This document shows positions 14,421 through 22,160 of a DNA stretch of 33,552 bases, piece by piece; position 1 is the stretch's first letter; every line of letters starts with the position of its first letter. The position numbers were made by a program, and so were the translations under genes. Below the pieces are notes generated by a model. That model was not told where the DNA came from and did not search any database. It was given only the letters and a program-made list of their open reading frames with translations. This stretch comes from Candidatus Gastranaerophilales bacterium (lineage in GTDB: Bacteria; Cyanobacteriota; Vampirovibrionia; Gastranaerophilales; Gastranaerophilaceae), in the NCBI GenBank assembly GCA_900769355.1, contig CAAGGG010000034.1, positions 1 through 33,552 on the forward strand. Direction: 5' to 3'.

Positions 14421-14850
14421 CTCTGTTGTTACTAATAGGTGCAGAAGTTAGTGGAATTTCTTCTCGAATTTTATCTAGTGGTGATTGAACCTGTTGCGGT
14501 TGTTGAGTTTTTGGTTGATAAAGAGGAGTGTCGTTCCAGATTTTATTAATATTTGGAATTGATTTATTTTCAACTTTTTGAACGTTTGTAGAAGTTGTCG
14601 GATTAGCTTTTTTAGGTGCTTTGCCAACCGGAATTATCCATACTATTATTGATAAAACTATGCAAAGTGCAAAAAATATCCTTGAAACAAGTTCAGATTT
14701 CTCTTCAAGTGTCATTGTTTTTTTAGTACTCGTTTCTGTAGTTTTGACAGCTTCAACTTCGTCCGGAATATAATCAAACGTGTTGTTTCCGCAGTCGCAG
14801 TACTCAACTTTTTCTTTGTATTCAGCTTTGCATTCTCTACATATATACAT
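14389..14850 (-). CDS. Zinc-ribbon, single-membrane-segment protein (first frame of a split gene)
   Basis: 153 residues. The N-terminus is a zinc ribbon (CRECKAEYKEKVEYCDCG). A hydrophobic segment follows at about residues 57-77 (IFFALCIVLSIIVWIIPVG), then a Pro/Gln-rich tail that breaks at a poly-A tract. The topology puts the ribbon in the cytosol and the tail outside, where the TonB-like domain in the next frame would sit. The ATG at 14850 comes one base after the stop of the 59-residue gene, so translation is coupled. Function unknown; it is the last gene of the cluster. The frame break could be slippage, phase variation or a sequencing error. Confidence 0.75.
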   Translation of the reverse strand: MYICRECKAEYKEKVEYCDCGNNTFDYIPDEVEAVKTTETSTKKTMTLEEKSELVSRIFFALCIVLSIIVWIIPVGKAPKKANPTTSTNVQKVENKSIPNINKIWNDTPLYQPKTQQPQQVQSPLDKIREEIPLTSAPISNNRVASNSVQKKN

Positions 14851-14851
14851 C

Positions 14852-15031
14852 TTAAAATAATCTTAGCACAAACAAACTCAACGAATAAGCAGCCCACAAA
14901 ATAATCGGAATAATCAGCATTATAACAACGATTGCTGTCTGACGAACAAAATCATTGTTTGCTTGACGGAGTTTAAAGAAAAACGAAGTTTCCAAAACGA
15001 TTAAAATAATTCCGAAAAAAATTTTAAGCAT
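14852..15031 (-). CDS. 59-residue membrane protein
   Basis: This ORF is too short for usual cut-offs but convincing. AGGAG lies 8 bases before the ATG. Its ATG overlaps the stop of the gene before it (TAATG), and its own stop is one base from the next ATG. The product has two hydrophobic helices (MLKIFFGIILIVLETSFFF and TAIVVIMLIIPIILWAAYSL) joined by a short polar, basic loop KLRQANNDFVRQ. It fits a small inner-membrane subunit of the cluster. No family recognised. Confidence 0.75.
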   Translation of the reverse strand: MLKIFFGIILIVLETSFFFKLRQANNDFVRQTAIVVIMLIIPIILWAAYSLSLFVLRLF

Positions 15032-15171
15032 TACTTACTCCTTTTGTAGATAATTTGTTCTAGCACGACGGTTTTGTGCATGTGCGGTTTAAGAGTTGCT
15101 ATCAAGGCGGTAGAAATCCCCACTAATATTAGCGCAACGATAGAACTTATTATGATTTTTGTTATGTTCAT
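15031..15171 (-). CDS. 46-residue single-pass membrane peptide, relative of the next gene's N-terminus
   Basis: The ATG overlaps the stop of 15171-16082 by one base (TAATG) and its stop overlaps the following ATG in the same way, so it is tightly coupled on both sides. One hydrophobic helix (IIISSIVALILVGISTALIA) is followed by LKPHMHKTVVLEQIIYKRSK. The upstream 303-residue protein begins with a helix and KLHPPMHQQMIIEDADFIL, which aligns with KPHMHKTVVLEQIIY. I infer a duplication in which one copy kept only the anchor. Confidence 0.7.
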   Translation of the reverse strand: MNITKIIISSIVALILVGISTALIATLKPHMHKTVVLEQIIYKRSK

Positions 15172-16082
15172 TAGTTTTTCACCCTTTCGTAATCTGAAAA
15201 ATCATTAGGTGTTGAATATCTTTCCTGAGTTCCGATTAAAAACAAGCCGGTTACAACGGTTGAAGTTCTTTGAGTTCCGCGAGGAAAGTTTAAAATCGGT
15301 TTCTTTTGCAAGTTCGCAATTGCCGGTTTAACGTTGTTACGAGCGACATTCATATAATTCGGGTTGGAACATTCCACTTTGATATTAGAAACATTTCCGA
15401 ACTTGTCGACGACAAAAGTAAACGTGAACATTGTTCCCAATGGTGCGTAATCAATGTTTGAGTCTTTCATAATCTGGTTTTGCAAGTTGCTGCGCCACTT
15501 ATTCCAAGCGATAATCTCTTCTTGTTCCGTCATATAAGGGTTTTTGAAGTTTGGATTTTGGCTCGGTTTTCTGGTTTGCGTCTTTGGTGGTTGTTTTGTT
15601 GCTGAAGAAGTTTTTGGTTGAGATGCCGACTGTTCTTGCGCTTGCTCTTGGATACTTTTCAAAAGCTGTCTAACAACTTCCATATCAGAGATTTCGTCCT
15701 GATTTTGTCCTTGATAATGTTTAGTTTGCTGATTTCCTTTGATATTATTGAATTTTATCGGTTTTGATGTTTGTTGAATTTGTTGTGACTCATTTTGAAT
15801 ATATTTTGTTTGAGTTGTTGAATTATCCCCAAAATTGAAGTTTTGTTGGGGCATTTCAACAGTTTTAGTACTTTGTGCATCTTGCGGTTGGACGTAAATT
15901 TGCTGAGATGTCATTGAAGTTGTTGGAATTTCGCTTGCGTTCGGCAAATTGTCACTAATTCTTGTCAGGATAAAATCTGCGTCCTCAATAATCATCTGCT
16001 GATGCATTGGCGGGTGCAATTTTATCGTACAAATTGTCACAATTACAAATGCAATTATTACTAAAACTTTTAGTATATCCAT
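15171..16082 (-). CDS. Membrane-anchored protein with Gln/Pro-rich linker and TonB-like C-terminus
   Basis: 303 residues with TonB/TolA architecture. An N-terminal anchor (VLVIIAFVIVTICTI) is followed by a long polar linker rich in Gln, Pro, Ser and Thr (about residues 45-180). The C-terminal fold includes TMFTFTFVVDKFGNVSNIKV, then NVKPAIANLQKKP, LNFPRGTQRTSTVV and TGLFLIG. Known TonB proteins span the periplasm and touch outer-membrane receptors; here the receptor and motor are unknown. It lies 2 bases after the FHA-like gene's stop and overlaps the 46-residue gene. I call it TonB-like by domain order and pattern, not as TonB itself. Confidence 0.75.
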   Translation of the reverse strand: MDILKVLVIIAFVIVTICTIKLHPPMHQQMIIEDADFILTRISDNLPNASEIPTTSMTSQQIYVQPQDAQSTKTVEMPQQNFNFGDNSTTQTKYIQNESQQIQQTSKPIKFNNIKGNQQTKHYQGQNQDEISDMEVVRQLLKSIQEQAQEQSASQPKTSSATKQPPKTQTRKPSQNPNFKNPYMTEQEEIIAWNKWRSNLQNQIMKDSNIDYAPLGTMFTFTFVVDKFGNVSNIKVECSNPNYMNVARNNVKPAIANLQKKPILNFPRGTQRTSTVVTGLFLIGTQERYSTPNDFSDYERVKN

Positions 16083-16084
16083 AA

Positions 16085-17701
16085 TTAATCTTTATCTACT
16101 TTTGAAAGCAATTCATCACACGCGTAAATATCAAATTTTGTTTGGCTCAACATCAAAGTTTCTGCAATCAACAAAGCTGTTGGAACAAGTGCAGCAATTA
16201 AACTCAAGAAAATACCTTGCATATCACCACCGATTTCAGTCATAAAATATGATACGTTCATCGCAAATTCAATGAAAATGATTGTGCAACCGATAGCAAG
16301 TGAACGATTTTTTTCTGAGTTCAAGCGTCTTACGCCTTCAAGCCCGTAAATTGTTACGCCGTGGTGTTGATAGTCTGAAAATCCGTCCTGTTTAATAACT
16401 TGCGAACCTTGAATTTTCTTTGTGCAAGAAAAAGCGTTTACAAATGAAAAGAACGCAAAAATAATCATAAATGTTGCAAGGGTCAAGAATACAGGGCTAA
16501 TTCTTAAACCTGAAATTCTTACCCAGCCTGCAGCTTCTGGGAAACACATTGCCAAAGTGTTAGACACACCATAAGCCAAAAACGGTGCTGTCAAAATTCC
16601 TACAACAGTTTCTCCGACAGATTTTAGTTGAAGATTGAACATTTTGTCTTTAATGTATTGTAATTTGGTGTTGCTCAAACTGTTGATATAGCGTTCAATC
16701 CATTGTCTATAAGACTTTATAACACTTTCAAAATCTTCTCTGTATTCGTATTTGTCAAGTGTCATTGTCCATTCTGTTCCGTTGCACTTGAAATATCCGC
16801 AAGATATTGCAAGAACCGCCATAATTCCGGCAAAGAAGAATGAAATAAATATTGCAAATGTCATAAAATCATTCAAATTCATATAATAAACAAGGTTTAC
16901 GGCATAAATCCCGAGTACAAAAATCAATGAAAAAATTAACATAAAACTTTGTCCGAGTTTAGCAGATTTTGACATTTCTTTTTGAACATTGCTTTGCAAA
17001 TATAAGTAAATTCCTTGTTTCAAAAGTAAACAAATTCCGTAAATCAAAATCGTATAAATTCCCCAAACTTTGATGTTTGTCGGAAGGTGTAAAAAGTTTG
17101 CGGATTCTTTGATTTCAAGCCCCATAAGGTAGTTTGAAACTCCGAATGCGCAAACCATTGCGCTGAAAAACATCGCAATATGCAAGAATATACTTGTTTT
17201 TGAGTTTGTAGAAAGTTTTTGCTTTAAATCATTTATGTGGAATGCAACCTGCTTAATAATTGCCACACGTGCATTTTCGATATCTTCTTTTTGTTTTTCC
17301 AATTTTACTTTTGTAACAGCATTAACATCTTTTCCGTACAAACCTTTAATGTCTTCTTCGGTAAAGTCCTCTTTCCCAATAGAGGTAACGGTTTTGATCT
17401 GTGGAGTCGGAATAGATTCTGCAACAAGTTTTATTGACAAAAATTCATCAGATTCGCCAAACATCAATTTGCAAACATGTGAAACCTCAACGCGCTTTAT
17501 CGGTTGACCTTTGAAAAGAACTTTGTCGCTTTTGAATGTGTTGATTACGGAACATTTGTTTTCTGCAATTTTGTATTCAAGAGTCAACAAAACATCGTAA
17601 TTAGTGTTCAAAACGACGTCACAGTTTGGATTTGTACCAACTGTTATTACATCTTTATTAAAAATTCTTTCGCCTTGCGAAGTTGAAATTATTATAGTCA
17701 T
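16085..17701 (-). CDS. FHA-like domain fused to about eight membrane helices
   Basis: 538 residues. Residues 1-95 look like an FHA beta-sandwich (ERIFNKDVITVGTNPNCDVV, KCSVINTFKSDKVLFKGQPI). The usual phosphothreonine-binding residues (G-R, then S-R-x-H) are not evident: GT replaces GR and no S-x-x-H follows. A charged helical stretch leads to about eight hydrophobic segments between 165 and 530, with a cytosolic loop in the middle (DKYEYREDFESVIKSYRQW). It could be a membrane scaffold that docks partner proteins. AGAGG lies upstream of the ATG. It follows the VWA gene by 17 bases. Confidence 0.75.
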   Translation of the reverse strand: MTIIISTSQGERIFNKDVITVGTNPNCDVVLNTNYDVLLTLEYKIAENKCSVINTFKSDKVLFKGQPIKRVEVSHVCKLMFGESDEFLSIKLVAESIPTPQIKTVTSIGKEDFTEEDIKGLYGKDVNAVTKVKLEKQKEDIENARVAIIKQVAFHINDLKQKLSTNSKTSIFLHIAMFFSAMVCAFGVSNYLMGLEIKESANFLHLPTNIKVWGIYTILIYGICLLLKQGIYLYLQSNVQKEMSKSAKLGQSFMLIFSLIFVLGIYAVNLVYYMNLNDFMTFAIFISFFFAGIMAVLAISCGYFKCNGTEWTMTLDKYEYREDFESVIKSYRQWIERYINSLSNTKLQYIKDKMFNLQLKSVGETVVGILTAPFLAYGVSNTLAMCFPEAAGWVRISGLRISPVFLTLATFMIIFAFFSFVNAFSCTKKIQGSQVIKQDGFSDYQHHGVTIYGLEGVRRLNSEKNRSLAIGCTIIFIEFAMNVSYFMTEIGGDMQGIFLSLIAALVPTALLIAETLMLSQTKFDIYACDELLSKVDKD

Positions 17702-17718
17702 TTTTATCCTCTCAAAAT

Positions 17719-18393
17719 TTATCTTCCAATTGCGTGAAGAAATCTTCTAACAGATTTGTCAATATTTTGTTTTGGGGCAACAATTAAATGTTCTTCTCCT
17801 AAAACAGGAGTCAATTTTTCCTTGACCAAATCGAGTTTGGCAGGGTGAGCGTCCAAAAACATCATCGAAATGTCAGGTGCATATTTTTTTACGTTCTGAA
17901 CGTTAGACGGCAAAGTGTTCCAGTTGATTTGTTTTTCGATAGCCCCTTCGTTTTCCAAATCCCCTATTACAACAATTGCCGGAATATATCCACCCTTTTT
18001 CATTGTCAAAGCGTGCGAAAAGGCTTTTTTCAATCCTACGCCATAGGCTGTGCCGTAATCTTTTTGGTCGTATTTTGTAAATTCGTCCATTGATTTTGTA
18101 ATTGTGCTACCGTTCATTGGACTGCCTTCATAAATCAGGTAAGCGTCCTCAGAAACCCTTAAAATTTTGATTTGATCTTCTGGATCTAAAAGGTTACAAA
18201 TTTGACGGAGAGTCTTTTTCTGCTCAGGAAGTTGTTTTTGGTTTGACGCAGAAGAGTCTATTACAAAAATCACAGCTGCCGGATGAAAATCGTCAACCTT
18301 AATTCTGCTAATACCCGCCCAAACAAATTTTAAAGCTATTGATAAAGTTAATATAATTAAACCTAAAGTTACTAATTTTTTATTTAATTTCAT
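17719..18393 (-). CDS. Membrane-anchored VWA-domain protein
   Basis: 224 residues. An N-terminal hydrophobic segment (LVTLGLIILTLSIALKFVWA) anchors a von Willebrand A domain facing outward. The MIDAS metal site is complete by pattern: DSSAS at residues 46-50, a threonine in YGTAYGVGLKKAF, and an aspartate in VVIGDLEN. VWA domains bind partner proteins through a divalent metal and are common in secretion, surface and ATPase-chaperone complexes. A good promoter (-35 TTTACT, 17 bases, TGC-TATATT) lies just upstream in a 185-base gap, so this and the following genes may form a second transcription unit. Confidence 0.85.
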   Translation of the reverse strand: MKLNKKLVTLGLIILTLSIALKFVWAGISRIKVDDFHPAAVIFVIDSSASNQKQLPEQKKTLRQICNLLDPEDQIKILRVSEDAYLIYEGSPMNGSTITKSMDEFTKYDQKDYGTAYGVGLKKAFSHALTMKKGGYIPAIVVIGDLENEGAIEKQINWNTLPSNVQNVKKYAPDISMMFLDAHPAKLDLVKEKLTPVLGEEHLIVAPKQNIDKSVRRFLHAIGR

Positions 18394-18427
18394 TATTCTG
18401 CCTGTTCGTAATCCTTTTTATAGAAAC

Positions 18428-18456
18428 AATATAGCATATTTTTTTTAATAAGTAAA
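18428..18456 (-). promoter_or_regulatory. Promoter in front of the VWA gene
   Basis: On the minus strand, -35 TTTACT (18451-18456), a 17-base spacer ending in TGC, and -10 TATATT (18428-18433). Transcription would begin near 18421, about 28 bases before the ATG. Confidence 0.6.
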
Positions 18457-18490
18457 GAAATGGATTGGGAGAGGTATGTAGTTTTTGTGG

Positions 18491-18567
18491 AAGCGGCTAG
18501 GCGGCTAATAAGCGAGGCAGCTAGGTTTTTAGATAGAGATAAGGCGATGGGGCGATAAGTCCGAAAC
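18491..18567 (+). repeat. Octad array D, both unit types
   Basis: GCGGCTAG GCGGCTAA, TAAGCGAG GCAGCTAG, GTTTTTAG, a short spacer, then TAAGGCGA TGGGGCGA and TAAGTCCG AAAC. It fills most of the 185-base gap between the ATPase gene and the VWA gene, reading opposite to both. Confidence 0.7.
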
Positions 18568-18578
18568 AGAAGATGGAG

Positions 18579-21533
18579 TTAAGGTTCAAATACCTTCAAA
18601 TTATTCACACAGCAGAAGGTGTGCAAGGATTTCATGGCTTTTGCAAGATCTGAGTAAACGTATTTGTTTTCAGCTTTATTGACTATTTTTTTTGCTTTTT
18701 CGTACATTTTTTGTGCACCTTCTAGGTATTCCATTTGCTCAGGAGATTTTACAAGTCCAAGTTCTTGGAAATATTTGCCGTAAGACGTGTACAAGCGTCC
18801 CAACAAATCCTTTAAATTATATCTTTCAGCAAGTTCAATTGCGCTTTCCAAATTTATTTTTGCAGTACCAAAATCAGACATTGTAATTGAACACTTTGCA
18901 ATAATCATTTTGAACAAAATCATAAAGAAATAGTTGTTGATTTTTGGATTTTGCGCAACTTCAAGTGCTTGCTCAGCGGTTTCCAGAGCTTTTTGTGCAC
19001 CTTCTGTAATCAATGTTGCATCAGCTATCAAGAACCAAGTCAGAAGTGCGCCGACAGCCATTTTTTCTTTTGCAAAATATGCAATTTGATCGTTATAAAT
19101 CTCAAGTGCTTGCTTTGCATTGTCATTGTCCTTAAATACTTTGCCCAACAATGTTTTCAGGATATTTTTTGTAAAATTATCGCCGTTATTATTTGCAAAA
19201 GTTACAACTTGGAACAGATCTTCTTGAATTCCGTCGTAGTTCTTTCTAAAGAAATTATTGACAATATTGATGAAATTCCATCTCAATATTGTTTCATTGT
19301 CCATGACATTTTCTCGATAAAGTTTCAAAACTTCTTCCAGCATCTGTTCTGATGCTTGGAAATTTCCTTTCATCGTATTTGCAAATGCAAGTGTCAATTT
19401 GCATTTGCAGATGAATAAATTATCTTGGATATTGTTGCGTTCAATTATGTCAAAAAGTATTGTCAAAATTTCGAAAGAGCGGTCGTTTCCTTGCATTACA
19501 AGCGCATTTGCAAGAACCAAATATGTTTTTAGCCAAACTTCATAGATAAATCCGAGTTCAAAAGATTTTGTTGCGGATTTTTTGTTTAAAAACTTGTCAA
19601 GTTCAGGCATAATCTCATTGTCGACCATATTTATAATTTGTCCGCAATTGCCGATACTTAAGAGTGCGTTCAATTTTGTTGTTTTTAAAAGTGCGATTTC
19701 AAGCTTGTTGTCAATTCCGATTTTTTTTAAAACAGTGTCAACACATTCTACTTCGCCAAAGTAGTTACCAGTGTTGCGACAACAGTTTGCCAAATACGCC
19801 AAAAGTTCGATTTCGCGTGGGCTATCACCGACTGCTTGTGCATTAGAAATTGCGTCCGGCAAATATTCAATCGCTTCTGTCGGGTTAGAATTTGCGAGGA
19901 GCTTGCCTAAGCGTTCTGAAATATTGTAGCGAATTTTTAAGGTTTGCGTCTCATCAAACTCATTAATCAGTGCCAAAGATTGTTTTTGTGAAATTGCATA
20001 AAGGTTCAAATCCCCAATGTATGACGCAAATCGAGTCGTCTTAGTCCAAATATCAAGCGCAAGTTCGGGTTGTTTCAAGTTTTGTGCAATAATCCCTAAA
20101 ATTGCGTGCGAGTTCAGGGTTAGAGCAGACAAGTGTTTGAATATTTTCTGATTGATTTCTCTGTAATTTGGATCGCCTTTTGCGGTTTTCAAAATTGTTT
20201 CCCATAGCAAAAGTGAGCTAAATTCGCAATACATATCATTTATAGGTGTAATGTAGTCCATTTTTTTTAAGTAAACCATTACGTCAATAAAAGTTTTGTC
20301 GTCTACTTCAAAAATTTCTTTAACAAGTGCCATATTGATTTTATCGCCGATGACTGCAGCACCGAGCAAAATGTCATAGGCAAGTGAATTTATTTGTGAC
20401 AAAAGATTTAGTCTGAATTCTAAAAGTCCTGCAAAGTTTGTCGCAAGTTCAAAATCGTGACCGGCTAACTGGCAATCAAAACACAAATCCAGTGCATGAT
20501 TGATATACGACGGATTACCGTGGCTGATGTCGAAGATTTCTTGAATTTCAAACTTGTTTAGTTTTGGGAAACCTTCAATTTTCTTTTCTTTTTGTTCAAG
20601 AAGAATTCCAACTTGTCCAAGTTCCAACGGCGCAATTCCAATGTCCAAATAAATGTTATCATTGATTGTCGGGAAGTAAAAATAGCCTTTTGCAGGTTTT
20701 GGTTCGTTGTATAAAATCAAAAATTTAAGGTTTTCCCAAACAGCTTTTTTCTTGATATATCGACTTATAAACTCATAAGAAAATCCGTCAATAAAGTCGA
20801 AATTATCAATAACAAGAACGAATTTTCCGAATGCTGTAAGCTTATTAAAAATTTTTTCCAAAGTTGCAAACATGTAATTTTTACGAGTTACAATTTCCTC
20901 AAAAGTTCCTTCTTTACTAGGATACAAGAAGTTTATAACGTCGAAAATCTCTTGGCTTTTGAGTTCAGGAAATTCATTTTTGAAAAACTTGGCCGAATCT
21001 CTTTTGAATTGAGCATTATTTACGCAAAAATTCGGGAGATTAAATGCATTGAGCAGAATGTCTTGTACAACACCGCCAGATGTCAATTGCGTAATTGGTG
21101 TACATTTGCCGTAAAGCCATGAATACGCCTTCAATTCTTGCATTACAGCTTTCAAAACCAAACTTTTTCCGATCCCTTTGTTGCCATTTAGTGAGAAAAT
21201 TTTCTTTTTTGGGGAAAGAATTCCTTTGACTAAAATATTTTTTGCACTCTGCTGAGAAACCAGATTGGCAGGGTATTCGAGGTTAATTTCTTTTTCAGGT
21301 TCGATTTTTTTGAATGAATATCCGCATTTTCGACATTTAAAGGCGTTTGGAAAGTTTACGCTGCCACAGTTCGGACAACGTTTTAAAATCTCTTTTCCAC
21401 ATTTTTTACAAGTGAAATCGAAGATAGAATTTACTGTATTGCAATTTTTGCACAACAAACCAGTTCTAGCCTTACAATAAGGGCACTTCAAAGCATTGTC
21501 AGGAATTGTTTTTTTACATATCGGACATTTCAT
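18579..21533 (-). CDS. Triple zinc-ribbon, STAND/AAA ATPase, TPR-like regulator or scaffold
   Basis: 984 residues. Residues 1-76 contain six CxxC pairs (CPIC, CPYC, CKNC, CKKC, CPNC, CRKC), enough for three zinc ribbons. An ATPase follows with Walker A GNKGIGKS (117-124) and Walker B VLVIDNFDFID (about 239-249), as in AAA_16/STAND modules of MalT and adenylate-cyclase-type regulators. The remaining roughly 550 residues are helical repeats of TPR type (for example ALEIYNDQIAYFAKEKMAVG and KALETAEQALEVAQNP). Such proteins sense and assemble by ATP-driven oligomerisation; no DNA-binding HTH domain is present. The gene starts 11 bases after the sigma factor's stop, suggesting it acts with it. Confidence 0.85.
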   Translation of the reverse strand: MKCPICKKTIPDNALKCPYCKARTGLLCKNCNTVNSIFDFTCKKCGKEILKRCPNCGSVNFPNAFKCRKCGYSFKKIEPEKEINLEYPANLVSQQSAKNILVKGILSPKKKIFSLNGNKGIGKSLVLKAVMQELKAYSWLYGKCTPITQLTSGGVVQDILLNAFNLPNFCVNNAQFKRDSAKFFKNEFPELKSQEIFDVINFLYPSKEGTFEEIVTRKNYMFATLEKIFNKLTAFGKFVLVIDNFDFIDGFSYEFISRYIKKKAVWENLKFLILYNEPKPAKGYFYFPTINDNIYLDIGIAPLELGQVGILLEQKEKKIEGFPKLNKFEIQEIFDISHGNPSYINHALDLCFDCQLAGHDFELATNFAGLLEFRLNLLSQINSLAYDILLGAAVIGDKINMALVKEIFEVDDKTFIDVMVYLKKMDYITPINDMYCEFSSLLLWETILKTAKGDPNYREINQKIFKHLSALTLNSHAILGIIAQNLKQPELALDIWTKTTRFASYIGDLNLYAISQKQSLALINEFDETQTLKIRYNISERLGKLLANSNPTEAIEYLPDAISNAQAVGDSPREIELLAYLANCCRNTGNYFGEVECVDTVLKKIGIDNKLEIALLKTTKLNALLSIGNCGQIINMVDNEIMPELDKFLNKKSATKSFELGFIYEVWLKTYLVLANALVMQGNDRSFEILTILFDIIERNNIQDNLFICKCKLTLAFANTMKGNFQASEQMLEEVLKLYRENVMDNETILRWNFINIVNNFFRKNYDGIQEDLFQVVTFANNNGDNFTKNILKTLLGKVFKDNDNAKQALEIYNDQIAYFAKEKMAVGALLTWFLIADATLITEGAQKALETAEQALEVAQNPKINNYFFMILFKMIIAKCSITMSDFGTAKINLESAIELAERYNLKDLLGRLYTSYGKYFQELGLVKSPEQMEYLEGAQKMYEKAKKIVNKAENKYVYSDLAKAMKSLHTFCCVNNLKVFEP

Positions 21534-21544
21534 TGCTCAAAACC

Positions 21545-22108
21545 TTAATTAAATGCTTGTTTAACTTTTTCCATTAAGCGGAATAATCTCTTAGAAACCT
21601 CTGATTGAGAAATTGAAAGCTCTTCTGCTATTTCTTTTTGTGTCATACCTTTCTCATAACGTAGGTAGTACAATTTTAAGTAATTTTTTTCAGGTTCGGT
21701 GCTGTCAACCTCTGCAACTGTATCAACAATAATTTGCAAAATTTCTTTTTTTGCAACAACATCTTCCGGTGTATCTTGAATATCAACAGGCTCGTAATGA
21801 ACTTGTACGGTAGAATAATCCGGAATACTTGAAGGAGTTTCTAAAGACACATTTTTAATCGGAGTAAAACCTTCTCGTGTACGTCTTAGTCGTCCTTCTG
21901 ATTTTAAAACATTCAAAATAGAAGTCGTCGCAATTCGCTTCAAATAAGCTTCCAACGTGCTGTCTGAGGTAACGGTTTTTACAATTAACAATGATCTTTT
22001 GCAAGTTTCATTTAGAAAATCATCATATAAATCTTCATTGTTTGCAAATTTTCTGTCATTTTTAATTATTTTGGATATTAAATCTATTTTATCTTGTGCC
22101 AGTTCCAC
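21545..22108 (-). CDS. Alternative sigma-70 family sigma factor
   Basis: 187 residues, GTG start (MELAQDK). Region 4 is clear: YLKLYYLRYEKGMTQKEIAEELSISQSEVSKRLFRLMEKV, a helix-turn-helix for -35 recognition. Region 2 is divergent (LNETCKRSLLIVKTVTSDS, then LEAYLKRIATTSILNVLKSE). Size and layout fit an ECF-like or group 3 factor, not the housekeeping RpoD encoded at 3878. It is flanked on both sides by large proteins of the cluster, so it probably controls this cluster or responds to it. It has its own strong extended -10 promoter overlapping the end of the upstream gene. Confidence 0.88.
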   Translation of the reverse strand: MELAQDKIDLISKIIKNDRKFANNEDLYDDFLNETCKRSLLIVKTVTSDSTLEAYLKRIATTSILNVLKSEGRLRRTREGFTPIKNVSLETPSSIPDYSTVQVHYEPVDIQDTPEDVVAKKEILQIIVDTVAEVDSTEPEKNYLKLYYLRYEKGMTQKEIAEELSISQSEVSKRLFRLMEKVKQAFN

Positions 22109-22131
22109 TTCTCAAAATTTCCTTATTGTCA

Positions 22132-22160
22132 TTATAGCATAATTAAAAGTATATGATAAG
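22132..22160 (-). promoter_or_regulatory. Promoter of the cluster's sigma factor gene
   Basis: -35 TTATCA (22155-22160), a 17-base spacer ending TGC, and -10 TATAAT (22132-22137) on the minus strand. It overlaps the last codons of the 1055-residue gene and would start transcripts near 22125. Confidence 0.6.

Noticed and set aside
18579..21533. Anti-phage STAND (Avs-like) defence gene
   Set aside because: The ATPase plus helical repeats fit in outline, but there is no effector domain such as a nuclease or TIR, and the zinc ribbons and operon context point to a cell-envelope or regulatory role. Not excluded.
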